A stretch of 64,000 nucleotides of DNA from Clostridium sp. AT4 (GCF_001517625.2 NZ_LN999828.1:1194303-1258302), one strand, 5' to 3'. Numbered from the stretch's first letter, positions 52,735 through 62,655 are shown. The notes: a model not told the origin generated them from the letters alone. Made by a program: numbers and translations.

Positions 52735-53154
52735 TTACAATGAAATAATCACATCACCCTTTGCATTCTCCGGAAGCTCATCCGCGTCCATGGAAATGCT
52801 TAATACGAAAGTAACATGATATTTGTCACTGAGTTTTTTCAATGTCTCGTAGGTTTCGGAAATGTCCGCTCCCTCTAAGCACGCCAGCTTTAAGAAGCTG
52901 TCAAGATACATAGTCTCAAGATCATGATCCTGAGAAAGAATGCCACAGATAAATCCTAAAAATCCTTCGCTGTGTGTGATCGGAAATTCGTTCACATTGA
53001 TAAGACGGATCCGGTTGTTCAGCTCATACATATGCTGAGCGCTCTTATCCAGATATACAACGGTGCCGCTGGCTCCCTTGATTGCTGCATTGGCCATGTC
53101 TAACAGATGTTTTGTCTTGCCTTTACCTTTTTTTCCTGCAATAATCTGAACCAT
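52735..53154 (-). CDS. Small P-loop ATPase-like protein
   Basis: 139 residues. Starts M-V-Q-I-I-A-G-K-K-G-K-G-K-T-K, a Walker A loop, with later strands (T-V-V-Y-L-D-K-S, then T-M-Y-L-D-S-F and V-T-F-V-L-S-I-S) fitting a compact RecA-like core; no clear Walker B Asp-Glu. The family is not named; relatives are widely present in Lachnospiraceae. Monocistronic between the carboxypeptidase gene and a terminator. Confidence 0.7.
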   Translation of the reverse strand: MVQIIAGKKGKGKTKHLLDMANAAIKGASGTVVYLDKSAQHMYELNNRIRLINVNEFPITHSEGFLGFICGILSQDHDLETMYLDSFLKLACLEGADISETYETLKKLSDKYHVTFVLSISMDADELPENAKGDVIISL

Positions 53155-53243
53155 ACCTATCTCCTCCTTGAGTTATATATGTTGTATAAAAAATCAATTA
53201 AGATTACCTTGATTATAGTACAAATTCATGCGGAACGCAATCA

Positions 53244-54215
53244 CTATTTGACGATTTTAGAAATTATATTTGTCATATTATCATAAAGATGGGCGCGGCT
53301 GTCCGATTTCAGCACAACAGATATAAAATTTCCTTCCGAGGCATCATCCTTTGATGCAATAATTAAGCAATAGCCGGCTGCTTTTGTGGTACCCGTCTTT
53401 CCGCCTAACACGGTAACTCCCTCCGGCGTATCCCGTTCCCCTGTGATAAACTGGTTGCTGCATTTCCAGGTTCTGGATACACTCTCTCCGGCCCCATTAA
53501 TGTAATCTGCCGTGTACGCCTTCGCCTCAATAATCTCCCGAAATTGGGGGTATTTGAAGGCCTCGTTGAATATCAGATAGAGATCATAGGCTGTGGTATA
53601 ATGATCCTCATCATGAAGTCCGTGCGGATTTACAAAATGGCTGTCCACTGCGCCCAGACGTTTCGCTTCCTCATTCATCCGGTCTGCAAATGCCTCTATA
53701 CTGCCATCCATATGAACCGCAATGGCTACACCCGCATCGTTTCCAGACGGAAGCATAAGACCATAGAGAAGCTGCTCCAGCGTAAGGGTATCACCCGGCT
53801 TAATGCCACAGAGTGTAGCGCCTGACTCTGTAATTACCGCTTCATCCGTAACCTTTACCTGATCCTCCAGATTGCCGTATTTGATCGCCACCAGAGCAGT
53901 CATTACCTTTGTAATACTGGCCGGATACATGGTCTCAAAGGCATCCTTGCTGTAAAGCGTCTGATGGCCGTTCAGATCAAAAAGCGCTCCCGCCTCAGAG
54001 GTGAGAAAATTCGGATCAAAGACACTCTCATCGGATACAACGCAGAGATCTGAGGCGAAACCTTCCATGACTTCTTCCTCTGAACCTGCCAAGGCAATCG
54101 CCGGAAGGCGCTCTTTCAGAGAATACGCATCAGAAAAGCCGCCAAAGCAGCCTCCAAGACACAAAGAAGCAGCCAATATGAGGGCACTCCAAGCTCTGAC
54201 ATACCCCCGCTTCAT
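53244..54215 (-). CDS. D-alanyl-D-alanine carboxypeptidase, lipoprotein type
   Basis: 323 residues. Signal peptide with lipobox L-G-G-C (Cys23) suggests a lipid anchor processed by LspA. Penicillin-binding motifs: S-x-x-K in P-A-S-I-T-K near 99, S-G-N near 153 and K-T-G-T near 270. It ends right after the catalytic domain, lacking the C-terminal domain of PBP5/DacA. Trims pentapeptides of peptidoglycan. Start shares a base with the mgsA stop. Confidence 0.92.
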   Translation of the reverse strand: MKRGYVRAWSALILAASLCLGGCFGGFSDAYSLKERLPAIALAGSEEEVMEGFASDLCVVSDESVFDPNFLTSEAGALFDLNGHQTLYSKDAFETMYPASITKVMTALVAIKYGNLEDQVKVTDEAVITESGATLCGIKPGDTLTLEQLLYGLMLPSGNDAGVAIAVHMDGSIEAFADRMNEEAKRLGAVDSHFVNPHGLHDEDHYTTAYDLYLIFNEAFKYPQFREIIEAKAYTADYINGAGESVSRTWKCSNQFITGERDTPEGVTVLGGKTGTTKAAGYCLIIASKDDASEGNFISVVLKSDSRAHLYDNMTNIISKIVK

Positions 54216-54610
54216 TATCTGTCAACCTCTCTCCATTCCATATCACCTCTGTCAAGAGCCTTGATCAAAAGCTCCGCAGTCGCCAGATTGGTAGCCAGAG
54301 GAATGTTGTAGGTGTCGCAGAGACGGACTACATCATTTACGTCCGGCTCATGTGACTTGGGCATCAGGGGATCCCTCAAAAAAATAACCAGATCCATATC
54401 GTTATGCTCAATCTGAGCCGCCATCTGCTGAATCCCGCCCAGATGACCAGCCAAATGTTTGTGGATATTAAGATTTGCAACCTCTTCTATGAGTCTTCCG
54501 GTTGTTCCGGTGGCATACAGAGAATGCTTGCTTAAAATCCCTCTGTATGCGATGCAGAAATTCTGCATCAGTTTTTTCTTTGCATCATGTGCAATTAAGC
54601 CAATTGTCAT
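54215..54610 (-). CDS. mgsA: Methylglyoxal synthase
   Basis: 131 residues. I-A-H-D-A-K-K near 6, T-G-T-T-G near 34, the H-L-G-G-I-Q-Q-M segment and R-D-P-L near 79 are the family signature. Converts dihydroxyacetone phosphate to methylglyoxal and phosphate. Between rodA and the carboxypeptidase gene, as in many Lachnospiraceae. Confidence 0.95.
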   Translation of the reverse strand: MTIGLIAHDAKKKLMQNFCIAYRGILSKHSLYATGTTGRLIEEVANLNIHKHLAGHLGGIQQMAAQIEHNDMDLVIFLRDPLMPKSHEPDVNDVVRLCDTYNIPLATNLATAELLIKALDRGDMEWREVDR

Positions 54611-54631
54611 ATTCAGACCCCTCCTTAGGAA

Positions 54632-55753
54632 TTAGTAGTGTCGTGGTACCCGCTGCAGTCCTACATTGAGCACAAGCCCCATACCAATAAAAATACTGAT
54701 CAGCGAACTGCTTCCAAAACTGATAAACGGAAGCGGAAGTCCGGTATTGGGAAAAATACCTGTAGCAACTGCGATATTGGCAAAACTCTGAAATGCAATG
54801 AGCGTAGCCATACCGGTACATAACAGCCTGCCGGCCATATCTTTTGCCCTGGCTGCCATCATAAGACATTCATATACAATCAGTAAAAACAGCAAAATCA
54901 CGATGGCGCAGCCGATAAAACCAAGCTCCTCACCGATAACGGCAAAGATAAAATCAGTCTGCTCCTCCGAAAGAAAATTACCGTTTTTTACAGATGCAAT
55001 GGTAGTGTTGTAAAGCCCCTTTCCATGCAGCTGACCGGAACCGATCGCGATAATGGAGTTATTCTGCTGATAACGTGCCTCTCCATACTGCTCTGGGTAA
55101 AACCAGGCTAAGATACGTCCCGCCTGGTATTCTTTAATAAACGGGATCATACCATGAAGAAGAAGGTACACGCCTGTCGCAATCATAGGGATGACAACTG
55201 CCAGTGTCCCCACGATCCAGCGGTAGCTGATGCCGCTGGCGAACACAATCCCCAACACGATCACCACAGTAACGAGACAGGTAGAAAGGTTTGGCTGTTC
55301 AAATATAAGCATGGCCGGAACGGCAAAAAGCGCTGCCGCCAGTACCACGGTAGAAACCTTGTCTACCTTCTCCTGATATTTCATAAAATACCAGGAGAAG
55401 GTGATGATAAGGCCAATCTTTACAAATTCCGAGGGCTGGAGCTGTCCCAAAACAGGAACCTCGATCCAGCGTTTTGCATTATTGACGGATCTGCCCCAAA
55501 ACAGCACGGCCAGAAGGCTTCCGATGCAGATCAGATAAATGACCGTGCTGAAATTCAGTATCTTATGGTAATCTACCAGTGAAAGACAAACAGCAATAGC
55601 CATGCCAGCCAGTATGCCAAACATCTGTTTTGTCACTGCTTCCGAATCCATATTGGTGGCACTGCGCACGACCAGTATGCCAATGACGCTTAAAGCTGTC
55701 ATATAGGCAAGAAGCCGGAAGCTGTAATTTCTGAAATCATAATCAAAAAGCAT
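54632..55753 (-). CDS. rodA: Rod shape-determining glycosyltransferase RodA
   Basis: 373 residues, about 10 membrane segments, SEDS family (FtsW/RodA/SpoVE). Motifs N-A-K-R-W-I near 90, Q-P-S-E-F-V-K near 105 and the loop with G-K-G-L-Y. Called RodA rather than FtsW because it shares the module with mreC, mreD and mrdA. Forms the glycan-polymerising partner of PBP2. 1 nt after minE. Confidence 0.92.
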   Translation of the reverse strand: MLFDYDFRNYSFRLLAYMTALSVIGILVVRSATNMDSEAVTKQMFGILAGMAIAVCLSLVDYHKILNFSTVIYLICIGSLLAVLFWGRSVNNAKRWIEVPVLGQLQPSEFVKIGLIITFSWYFMKYQEKVDKVSTVVLAAALFAVPAMLIFEQPNLSTCLVTVVIVLGIVFASGISYRWIVGTLAVVIPMIATGVYLLLHGMIPFIKEYQAGRILAWFYPEQYGEARYQQNNSIIAIGSGQLHGKGLYNTTIASVKNGNFLSEEQTDFIFAVIGEELGFIGCAIVILLFLLIVYECLMMAARAKDMAGRLLCTGMATLIAFQSFANIAVATGIFPNTGLPLPFISFGSSSLISIFIGMGLVLNVGLQRVPRHY

Positions 55754-55754
55754 A

Positions 55755-56012
55755 TCAGTAAAGCCCCTTATTGGAAATGGAGCGTATGGGTATATCTGCC
55801 TGGAGCACCGGCAGCCCCCGGCAGGAGGCGGAACCGTCTGTGTCCATCAAAAGGCGGACATTGTCCTTTTCTATCTCCATGTATTTGGAAATGACACGGA
55901 TCATGTCATTTTTGATCAGCCTTATGAGTTCCGGCGAACAGCCTGCCTTATCTGCCACAAGGAGAAGCTTCAGCCGGAATTTGGCCGTATCTTTGGAACG
56001 TCTGGTCTTCAC
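55755..56012 (-). CDS. minE: Cell division topological specificity factor MinE
   Basis: 85 residues. K-F-R-L-K-L-L-L-V-A-D near 11-21 is the MinD-binding region, followed by R-V-I-S-K-Y. Its presence implies an oscillating Min system rather than a DivIVA-only one. 15 nt after minD. Confidence 0.92.
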   Translation of the reverse strand: MKTRRSKDTAKFRLKLLLVADKAGCSPELIRLIKNDMIRVISKYMEIEKDNVRLLMDTDGSASCRGLPVLQADIPIRSISNKGLY

Positions 56013-56027
56013 GTTGTTTCACCCCTC

Positions 56028-56819
56028 CTATGCCCGCTTCAGCACCCGGGCCAGCCTTACAAGAAAGCCTCTGGCCTCGCCGGGGGATTCGATGGGGATA
56101 TTCTGCCCTAAGAGCCTGCGGCATACATTCAGGTAAGCCTGTCCGGCGGCGGACCCTATTCCTACCAAGGGTTCTCCCTGATTGGTGGAGACTACGATGT
56201 TTTCATCATCCGGAATAGCGCCAAGGATATCCACGGCTAAAATATCCCGTACATCTTCTAAAGACATCATGTCTCCCCGGCGTACCATATCCGCCCGGAT
56301 CCGGTTGACTACCAGCCCGATTTCAGTAATGCCCGCGTGTTCCAGCAGGCCGATGATCCGGTCTGCATCGCGAATGGCTGAAACTTCGGGAGTGGTCACC
56401 ACCAGAGCCCGTCCCGCTCCTGCAATGGCATTGTAAAAGCCCTGCTCAATTCCTGCGGGACAGTCCAGAAGGATATAATCAAACTCCTCCTTCAGGTCTT
56501 CTGTCAGCTTAACCATCTGCTCCGGATTTACCGAGGATTTGTCCCTTGTCTGGGCCGCGGGCAGAAGGTAAAGGCTTGGATATCTTTTGTCTCTTATCAG
56601 GGCCTGCTTCATACGGCAGTTTCCTTCTACCACGTCTACAAGATTGTAGACAATGCGGTTTTCAAGACCCATCACCACGTCCAGGTTGCGCAGACCGATA
56701 TCGGTATCAACCAATACCACTCTCTTTCCCAGAACGGCCAGTCCTGTTCCCACATTGGCAGAAGTAGTCGTCTTGCCTACCCCGCCTTTTCCAGAAGTAA
56801 TCACAATGACTTCACTCAT
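56028..56819 (-). CDS. minD: Septum site-determining ATPase MinD
   Basis: 263 residues. Deviant Walker A G-K-G-G-V-G-K-T-T at 10-18, switch D-T-D-I-G, and a C-terminal amphipathic membrane-targeting helix (F-L-V-R-L-A-R-V-L-K-R). Moves MinC to the membrane. Between minC and minE. Confidence 0.97.
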   Translation of the reverse strand: MSEVIVITSGKGGVGKTTTSANVGTGLAVLGKRVVLVDTDIGLRNLDVVMGLENRIVYNLVDVVEGNCRMKQALIRDKRYPSLYLLPAAQTRDKSSVNPEQMVKLTEDLKEEFDYILLDCPAGIEQGFYNAIAGAGRALVVTTPEVSAIRDADRIIGLLEHAGITEIGLVVNRIRADMVRRGDMMSLEDVRDILAVDILGAIPDDENIVVSTNQGEPLVGIGSAAGQAYLNVCRRLLGQNIPIESPGEARGFLVRLARVLKRA

Positions 56820-56937
56820 ATAGACCTCCTGAAAAAATGAACTTTACCCATCTATTGTACATTAAATTTTGTGAATTTACCAGTATTTTTTTCCATTCAA
56901 GAAAAATTTAATACAGTTCGGCAAAATTTTACATATA

Positions 56938-57600
56938 TCAGCCCATATCCCCAAAAATGGATCGTCCTTTTACAGGCCGGAACGCTATTTCACCGTCCCT
57001 GATACAGGCGATCATGGCTCCTCGGCCGAACCGGCGGTGTTTTTCATTTGTTGGAATCGGACAGTTTCCGATACGAAGCTGAAAAGGCATCATGGAAAAG
57101 GCCAGAACTATTGCCTGAGCATTTCCGGAAACACCTGCCGTCACAGAACCCTTTAGCTCGCCCAAGACGATCACATTTCCCTTTGCCGTGATCCTGGCCC
57201 CATGCTCCACATCTCCGATCACTATAATGCTGGACTCTGATTCCAGGGTATCTCCCCTGCGGAGTGTTCCACGGTAAAACTGTCCGGTCTGGGCACTCAG
57301 CTCCATAAGCTTTTCATTCAGAGCTTTTTCGCAACGTTCGATCCGCTGGGCATCCGTATCCAGAAGACAGAGCACATCAATCTGTGAATTTTCCGTAATA
57401 GTATTTACCACAGCCATCTCCTCTTCAGGTGTAAGCCTGCGCCCTTCCAGTGTAAGAGTCATCTGAACTGCCCCCCAGAAACGGGCGCTGTCTTTAAATT
57501 TTTTTGCAATAGCGACAAGAAGCTCCTCAAAGGGGAGATTTGGATCCAGCAGCACAGTCATGCCTGCCCGGCTGCTTTTAATGACGATCCCGTTTTGCAT
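56938..57600 (-). CDS. minC: Septum site-determining protein MinC
   Basis: 220 residues from the ATG at 57600 (AAGGTG 5 nt and AGGAGG 11 nt upstream; the frame extends into mrdA). N-terminal FtsZ-inhibiting domain and C-terminal right-handed beta helix (I-I-V-I-G-D-V-E-H-G-A-R-I-T-A-K-G-N-V-I-V). Inhibits FtsZ away from midcell. Confidence 0.93.
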   Translation of the reverse strand: MQNGIVIKSSRAGMTVLLDPNLPFEELLVAIAKKFKDSARFWGAVQMTLTLEGRRLTPEEEMAVVNTITENSQIDVLCLLDTDAQRIERCEKALNEKLMELSAQTGQFYRGTLRRGDTLESESSIIVIGDVEHGARITAKGNVIVLGELKGSVTAGVSGNAQAIVLAFSMMPFQLRIGNCPIPTNEKHRRFGRGAMIACIRDGEIAFRPVKGRSIFGDMG

Positions 57601-57625
57601 ATGATCACCTTCCTCCTGTATGATA

Positions 57626-60559
57626 TCATTCTTCAACGGAGCTGTTTGATGCGCTTAAGGCTCCTGAGCCCACAATTTCTTCAAAGCTCGTATAGCCGTA
57701 ATAGTATTCATAGATCTGTTTTCCAAGAGAAGCCGCATTGGTTCCCGCATAGCCATATGGGATATTGACCGTTACCGCGATCTCCGGATTGGAATAAGGA
57801 GCAAAGGAAACGAAAAATGCATGGTTGGACCGGCTCCGATCCTCCTGTGCCGTACCTGTCTTTCCTGCCACTTCTACATGGGAGCTTGCGAATACGCTTT
57901 TTGCAGATCCCTCTGTAACCACCCGGCGGATACCGGACTGGACAGCATCCCAGGTAGAAGTCTTTGCTTCAATCTGTGAACTGGTTTCAGGGGTATAATC
58001 TTCAATCAGATTTCCGTCTGAATCCGTAAGCTTGTCCAGGAGGCTCAGTTCAAAGACCGTACCGCGATTTGCCACAGCGGAAATGTAGCGGGAAAGCTGC
58101 ACGTTACTGTAGGAGTTGGTTCCCTGTCCCATAGCTGAACGCTCCGGATCCTCTGTGGTCAGATGAGGCTCTGTTTCAGGAAGTTCAATACCTGATGTGT
58201 GATCCAGACCGAACATGGATGCATATTTGCGGATTGCCTCAAGTCCCTTTTCCGAAGAATAGGTTCCATCCTCTGTAAGGCTTAAACGGTGTCCAAGCTC
58301 TGCAAAGACCACATTACAGGAATTTTGGATTCCGGTCACAATATCCTCTACTCCGTGACGTCCCGGGAATACCCAGCAGTTAATAGGCGGGCTAGACAGA
58401 TCATAGGAGCCTGTACACTCAATGGTATCGGTAAGAGATATCACGCCCTCCTCCAGAGCTGCCACGGCAGTAATCGGCTTAAAAGTTGAGCCCGGCGCCT
58501 TGATGGCCTGAGTTGCATTATTATAAAGAGGATTGGACATATCGTTCTGGAGTTTCGCAAAATACGCCGCATCCACACTGCCTGACATCTTGTTATTATC
58601 ATAGCTTGGGTAAGAAACGAGGGCTAACACCTCTCCGGTGCGCACATCAGTCACAACCGCTCCGGCTGTACAGGGATCTAAGGCCAGCTGCGCTGGAGTC
58701 AGCTCCAGATTGGAAATTTTCTTTTTAATAAAGTTGTAGGCATATACACTGTCTCCTCCGGCTAAAGCCGCCTGTGCTCCGGGATCCGGCTCCAGTACGC
58801 CCTGGTCAAAGAGGGCCAGACAGAGTTCGCTGCCTCTGATCACCTCGTTATTGATCAGATAGCGGAACATACGCTTAGTAAATTTCCCATCTTCCTCCAG
58901 ATGAACACAAATGTAGTCAACCAGCTGTGCAAAGCTGTCATCCGCATTGGAATACTTGTTCTCCGAGTCCAGCTTTGTAGTGTCGATCCAGTTGCCGGAT
59001 ATACCGCTGTAGATATAATCCCTGAGGCTGATGGTTCCTTCTTTCCAGGAAAGATACTCCTTTGAACTGGTATCAATCTTATCACGCTTGATGATTCCTG
59101 TTTCTTCGGAAGCCAGAAAACTGTAGATATAATTCATATAGCTTTTCATATCCTCCGGAAGATCATTCATCGCTCTGGCATGAGGACTTAAAAGCTCATT
59201 CTTTATATCTGTCAAAATCTGTGTTTTGGATGAGGTATAGGTGCTGTAAATCTTATTTTCCACAGAAGAGGCATCCGGCTCAGCCATAGCCTCCAGAGAA
59301 AGCACATTGTTATTGATCAACTGATAATACGCATTCTTAACAGGAATCGGCTTTTTAGATCCGTCCTTTACTGTGTCAGGATCTACATCCTCGTTTACAA
59401 GGAATTTGGTGATAATTCCTGCCAGCTGCTGCTCCATCAGCTTATAGGTGGCAATCTGAAGATCCCGGTCGATGGTCAGATACACATCATTTCCAGCCTT
59501 GGCGTCCTGCTGCTCAATGACCTCCCTTGGCCGTCCCATATTATCCACATACATTTTGGTATAGCCCTTTTCGCCCTGAAGATCCAGTTCCATATACTGC
59601 TCAATGCCGATTCGGCCAACCACATCATTGAGATTGTATTTTTCATCCTCCTCGGTGAGATTTTTACCCTTTTTATTTTCTTCCTCTCTCCACTGCTCAT
59701 TCAGTCGGTCTACCTGTTCTTCCTGAACCTTTCCCGTATATCCGATAATGGGGGAGAAATACAGGCTGTCATTGTATACACGGATATAGCTTTCTTCTAC
59801 AGAAACACCCTTTAGATCAGCCGCATTTTCATGGATCTCTGTCATGGTCTCCCGGCTTACATTGGTGGCTACGGTAGTGCTCTCGTATTTCTGGTACTCC
59901 GTAAGCTTCATGGTATAGATGATATTGATCATATCGAGAGCCGTCTGATCCGTAAGCTCTAAGGGATTGCCTTCTTCATCCTTCATATCGTTTAAGTTAT
60001 AGCCGTCACGGCCGGAGCTTTTTTTCAGCTCAAAGGCTTCTCTTGCTGTAATGTCCGAAGGATAACGGCCGCTGGCATCATCCAGCTTTTCGGAGCTGAT
60101 TCCATAAAAATTAAGCAGAAAACGCTTGTGAGAAGCCTTAGAGGTGGTGGTGAAATACATCTCTCCCTGCTCGTTTATGGCAATCTCCAGCTTTCCTTCT
60201 ACCTTTTCTCCTCTTCGCTCCAAAATTGTCACCAGGCGGTAGATCATGGCATTTCGATCTGCAGGCCTTGGATAATCGCCTAAATCCTGGATCGTAACCG
60301 AATAAGCCAGTTCATTATAGGCAAGAAGCTTTCCATTGCGGTCATAGATATTGCCTCTCGTTCCCGGCGCAGTAACCATTTTTTCCGTTCTCTGCATATA
60401 GGACTGCTGATATTCATCTCCGTGGATAATCTGCAGGTTAAACAGCTTTCCAATGAGCCCTGCGTACATCAGAGTGAAAATCACTGCCAAAGCAAATAGA
60501 CGGGAGGAAAAAAGCTTTTTTAAAAATTCCTTTACAACTTCTTTCAGTTCATCAAACAA
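57626..60559 (-). CDS. mrdA: Penicillin-binding protein 2 with a large insertion
   Basis: 977 residues, against 600-700 for typical PBP2. N-terminal membrane anchor near 18-40, dimerisation domain (R-G-N-I-Y-D-R-N-G near 73), transpeptidase domain with S-x-x-K (S-T-F-K) near 690, S-x-N (S-C-N) near 740 and K-T-G-T near 900. About 250 residues of helical sequence (roughly 385-635) are inserted between the Y-L-T-I-D-R-D-L-Q segment and the transpeptidase core. Start is TTG at 60559, inside the mreD stop region. Makes the rod-complex cross-links with RodA. Confidence 0.92.
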   Translation of the reverse strand: MFDELKEVVKEFLKKLFSSRLFALAVIFTLMYAGLIGKLFNLQIIHGDEYQQSYMQRTEKMVTAPGTRGNIYDRNGKLLAYNELAYSVTIQDLGDYPRPADRNAMIYRLVTILERRGEKVEGKLEIAINEQGEMYFTTTSKASHKRFLLNFYGISSEKLDDASGRYPSDITAREAFELKKSSGRDGYNLNDMKDEEGNPLELTDQTALDMINIIYTMKLTEYQKYESTTVATNVSRETMTEIHENAADLKGVSVEESYIRVYNDSLYFSPIIGYTGKVQEEQVDRLNEQWREEENKKGKNLTEEDEKYNLNDVVGRIGIEQYMELDLQGEKGYTKMYVDNMGRPREVIEQQDAKAGNDVYLTIDRDLQIATYKLMEQQLAGIITKFLVNEDVDPDTVKDGSKKPIPVKNAYYQLINNNVLSLEAMAEPDASSVENKIYSTYTSSKTQILTDIKNELLSPHARAMNDLPEDMKSYMNYIYSFLASEETGIIKRDKIDTSSKEYLSWKEGTISLRDYIYSGISGNWIDTTKLDSENKYSNADDSFAQLVDYICVHLEEDGKFTKRMFRYLINNEVIRGSELCLALFDQGVLEPDPGAQAALAGGDSVYAYNFIKKKISNLELTPAQLALDPCTAGAVVTDVRTGEVLALVSYPSYDNNKMSGSVDAAYFAKLQNDMSNPLYNNATQAIKAPGSTFKPITAVAALEEGVISLTDTIECTGSYDLSSPPINCWVFPGRHGVEDIVTGIQNSCNVVFAELGHRLSLTEDGTYSSEKGLEAIRKYASMFGLDHTSGIELPETEPHLTTEDPERSAMGQGTNSYSNVQLSRYISAVANRGTVFELSLLDKLTDSDGNLIEDYTPETSSQIEAKTSTWDAVQSGIRRVVTEGSAKSVFASSHVEVAGKTGTAQEDRSRSNHAFFVSFAPYSNPEIAVTVNIPYGYAGTNAASLGKQIYEYYYGYTSFEEIVGSGALSASNSSVEE

Positions 60560-61085
60560 TGGTGGTATCTCTCCTTTTTCCTATGTCCTCTACCCGCCGG
60601 CTGGCAGACAGGAACAGACGATATATGAGAAGGGTGGTAACGGCTGTAAAAATAATCTCCGGAAGCATGATCTTCGTAAAATAATAGGGAAGATCTAATC
60701 GTCCGCGGATCAGGAAACGGAATATATAAATATACATGCAGTACCACAGACCGTTTGCCACACTCAGGATTAAAGGCAGGGTAATGTAGTCCTCATAATA
60801 ATACCGGGTAAAGATTCCGTTAAAATAACCGATATAAATATAGATCAGGGTATAAAAACCAAATGAGCCGCTGTAGAATAGATCCAGCAAAAGCCCCGAA
60901 ATCACGCCGTAGAACATCCCTGCGTTTTTTCCATGGATAAAACCAAAGGAAAAGGTTAAGATCAGCAGCAGATTGGGCGTTGCCGCCAGAAAGGGAAGCA
61001 GGGGGAATACGCAGTTCTGGACGGTAAATGCAAGGATAATAAAGCCGATGTTGATCGCAATCTGTTTCACCTTTGCGCTGGTCAC
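60552..61085 (-). CDS. mreD: Rod shape-determining protein MreD
   Basis: 177 residues, about five membrane segments, typical of MreD. Overlaps mreC by 4 nt and mrdA by 8 nt. Links MreC and the SEDS/PBP2 pair in the elongation complex. Confidence 0.9.
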   Translation of the reverse strand: MTSAKVKQIAINIGFIILAFTVQNCVFPLLPFLAATPNLLLILTFSFGFIHGKNAGMFYGVISGLLLDLFYSGSFGFYTLIYIYIGYFNGIFTRYYYEDYITLPLILSVANGLWYCMYIYIFRFLIRGRLDLPYYFTKIMLPEIIFTAVTTLLIYRLFLSASRRVEDIGKRRDTTIV

Positions 61086-61927
61086 TGTTTCTCCACCTCT
61101 TCTCCATCTTTCAGATCGGTCAGGATCAGAACCTCCTGGAGGTTATCGAAATTGGCTGCGGGAATCAGATAACCGGACTGGGTCAGATGATCCGGATCAA
61201 TGGTAACGTCCACCGCATATCCGATCAGAATGCCAGGAAGAAACTTCGTACTGATATTGGAAGTGATGATCTGATCCCCATCCTTTAACACAGCATCCTT
61301 GGAAAAATCGGTCAGCTTTAAACGTCCCTGCTCATAGAGGGTTAAATCTCCCGCCACAATACAGTTATAGGAGGAATCCACAGACATGGCGCCTACACGG
61401 CTGGAATCGTCAATAATTGAACGCACGGTTGCATAATTGGCTCCTACGTCTGTAACGATTCCTACAAGGCCTCCGTCTGCCACTACATTCATATCCACAG
61501 CCACTCCATCGGAAGATCCCTTATTGATCCGAAAGACCTGAAACCATTTTTCAGAGTCCCTTGCAATCACCCGGGCGCCGATTTTATTATACTGCATGTA
61601 TTCCTGATCCAGCTCATATAGCTGGCGCAGTCGGTTTAACTCGAACTGCTGGGCCTGGAGTCGGTTATTTTCCTCGGTCAGCCGGTCCACCTGGATCTTT
61701 AAACGGTCATTTTCGTCCAGAGCCGTCTTTAAACGTGAAATATCCGTAAGCTCATTGTAAAGTCCTGTTCCCACACGGTTTACACCGGTCTGAATAGGAA
61801 TCAGAAAATACCCCACACCGGTCCTTAGAGGCTCTAAGATACCGTCCTTTAAGGAGGTAATGCCGATCAACAGGACACAAAGCAGGGTAAGCCCTGAGAG
61901 GATATATTTGCTGCGTTTTGATTCCAT
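61082..61927 (-). CDS. mreC: Rod shape-determining protein MreC
   Basis: 281 residues: one membrane segment near 8-26, a coiled coil (about 65-105) and the two beta domains (G-A-R-V-I-A-R-D near 122; N-Y-A-T-V-R-S-I-I-D near 163). Scaffolds PBP2 on the outer face. It is the first mre gene here; mreB is not present upstream of it, radC follows directly. Confidence 0.93.
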   Translation of the reverse strand: MESKRSKYILSGLTLLCVLLIGITSLKDGILEPLRTGVGYFLIPIQTGVNRVGTGLYNELTDISRLKTALDENDRLKIQVDRLTEENNRLQAQQFELNRLRQLYELDQEYMQYNKIGARVIARDSEKWFQVFRINKGSSDGVAVDMNVVADGGLVGIVTDVGANYATVRSIIDDSSRVGAMSVDSSYNCIVAGDLTLYEQGRLKLTDFSKDAVLKDGDQIITSNISTKFLPGILIGYAVDVTIDPDHLTQSGYLIPAANFDNLQEVLILTDLKDGEEVEKQ

Positions 61928-61959
61928 GGATATTCATTCCTCTTTCATGTGTTATATGA

Positions 61960-62655
61960 TTATATAAGTTTTTCCCGGCGAAAACTTAAATACCGCCGGT
62001 CTCCGATGATCAAATGGTCGATCAGGGTAATCCCTACGACCTCTCCTGCTTCCCGGATCCGGCAGGTTAAAAGCCGATCCGAGCGGCTGGGCTCAGGGTC
62101 TCCGCTGGGATGGTTGTGGACTAAAACCATACCTACAGCAAGACAACGAAGCCCTTCAATGAGAATTTCCCTGGGAGTAACCACAGAAGCGTTTACCGTT
62201 CCTTTGGAAACAAGGAAATCACGGATCAGATGCTGTTTGGTATTCAGAAACATGACATGGATTTCCTCCTGTTCCAAATGACGCATATCTTCCATGTAAT
62301 AATCCGCAATCTGATCCGGCTGTGTAAAAGCCACAGGCTCTGCGCTTACCTTCTGCTTCCAAATCCTCCTAGAAAGCTCTCCGATGCACAAAAGCTGGAT
62401 TCCTTTTACAGGACCTACTCCACGGATGGACTGCAGCTGTTCCAGAGAGCAGTGCAGAAGGCCTGTAAGTCCATCTCCCGGTGCATTTTGTGATAGGATG
62501 GCGTCTGCCAGTTCAAGAGACGTGCGTTCACTGCTGCCGGTTCGTATGATGACTGCTAACAGCTCGCTGTCCGTAAGCGCCTTTGGACCGTAAGCCATGC
62601 ATTTTTCATAGGGACGCTGCTCTTTGGGCAGATCCTTCATTGTAATTCTTTCCAT
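61960..62655 (-). CDS. radC: RadC family JAB1/MPN protein
   Basis: 231 residues. N-terminal helix-hairpin-helix (L-Q-S-I-R-G-V-G) and the JAMM metal site H-N-H-P-S-G-D with upstream Glu in E-I-L-I-E-G. AGGAGG lies just before the start. The biochemical role of RadC is not settled; it is usually next to mreB, here next to mreC. Confidence 0.93.
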   Translation of the reverse strand: MERITMKDLPKEQRPYEKCMAYGPKALTDSELLAVIIRTGSSERTSLELADAILSQNAPGDGLTGLLHCSLEQLQSIRGVGPVKGIQLLCIGELSRRIWKQKVSAEPVAFTQPDQIADYYMEDMRHLEQEEIHVMFLNTKQHLIRDFLVSKGTVNASVVTPREILIEGLRCLAVGMVLVHNHPSGDPEPSRSDRLLTCRIREAGEVVGITLIDHLIIGDRRYLSFRREKLI

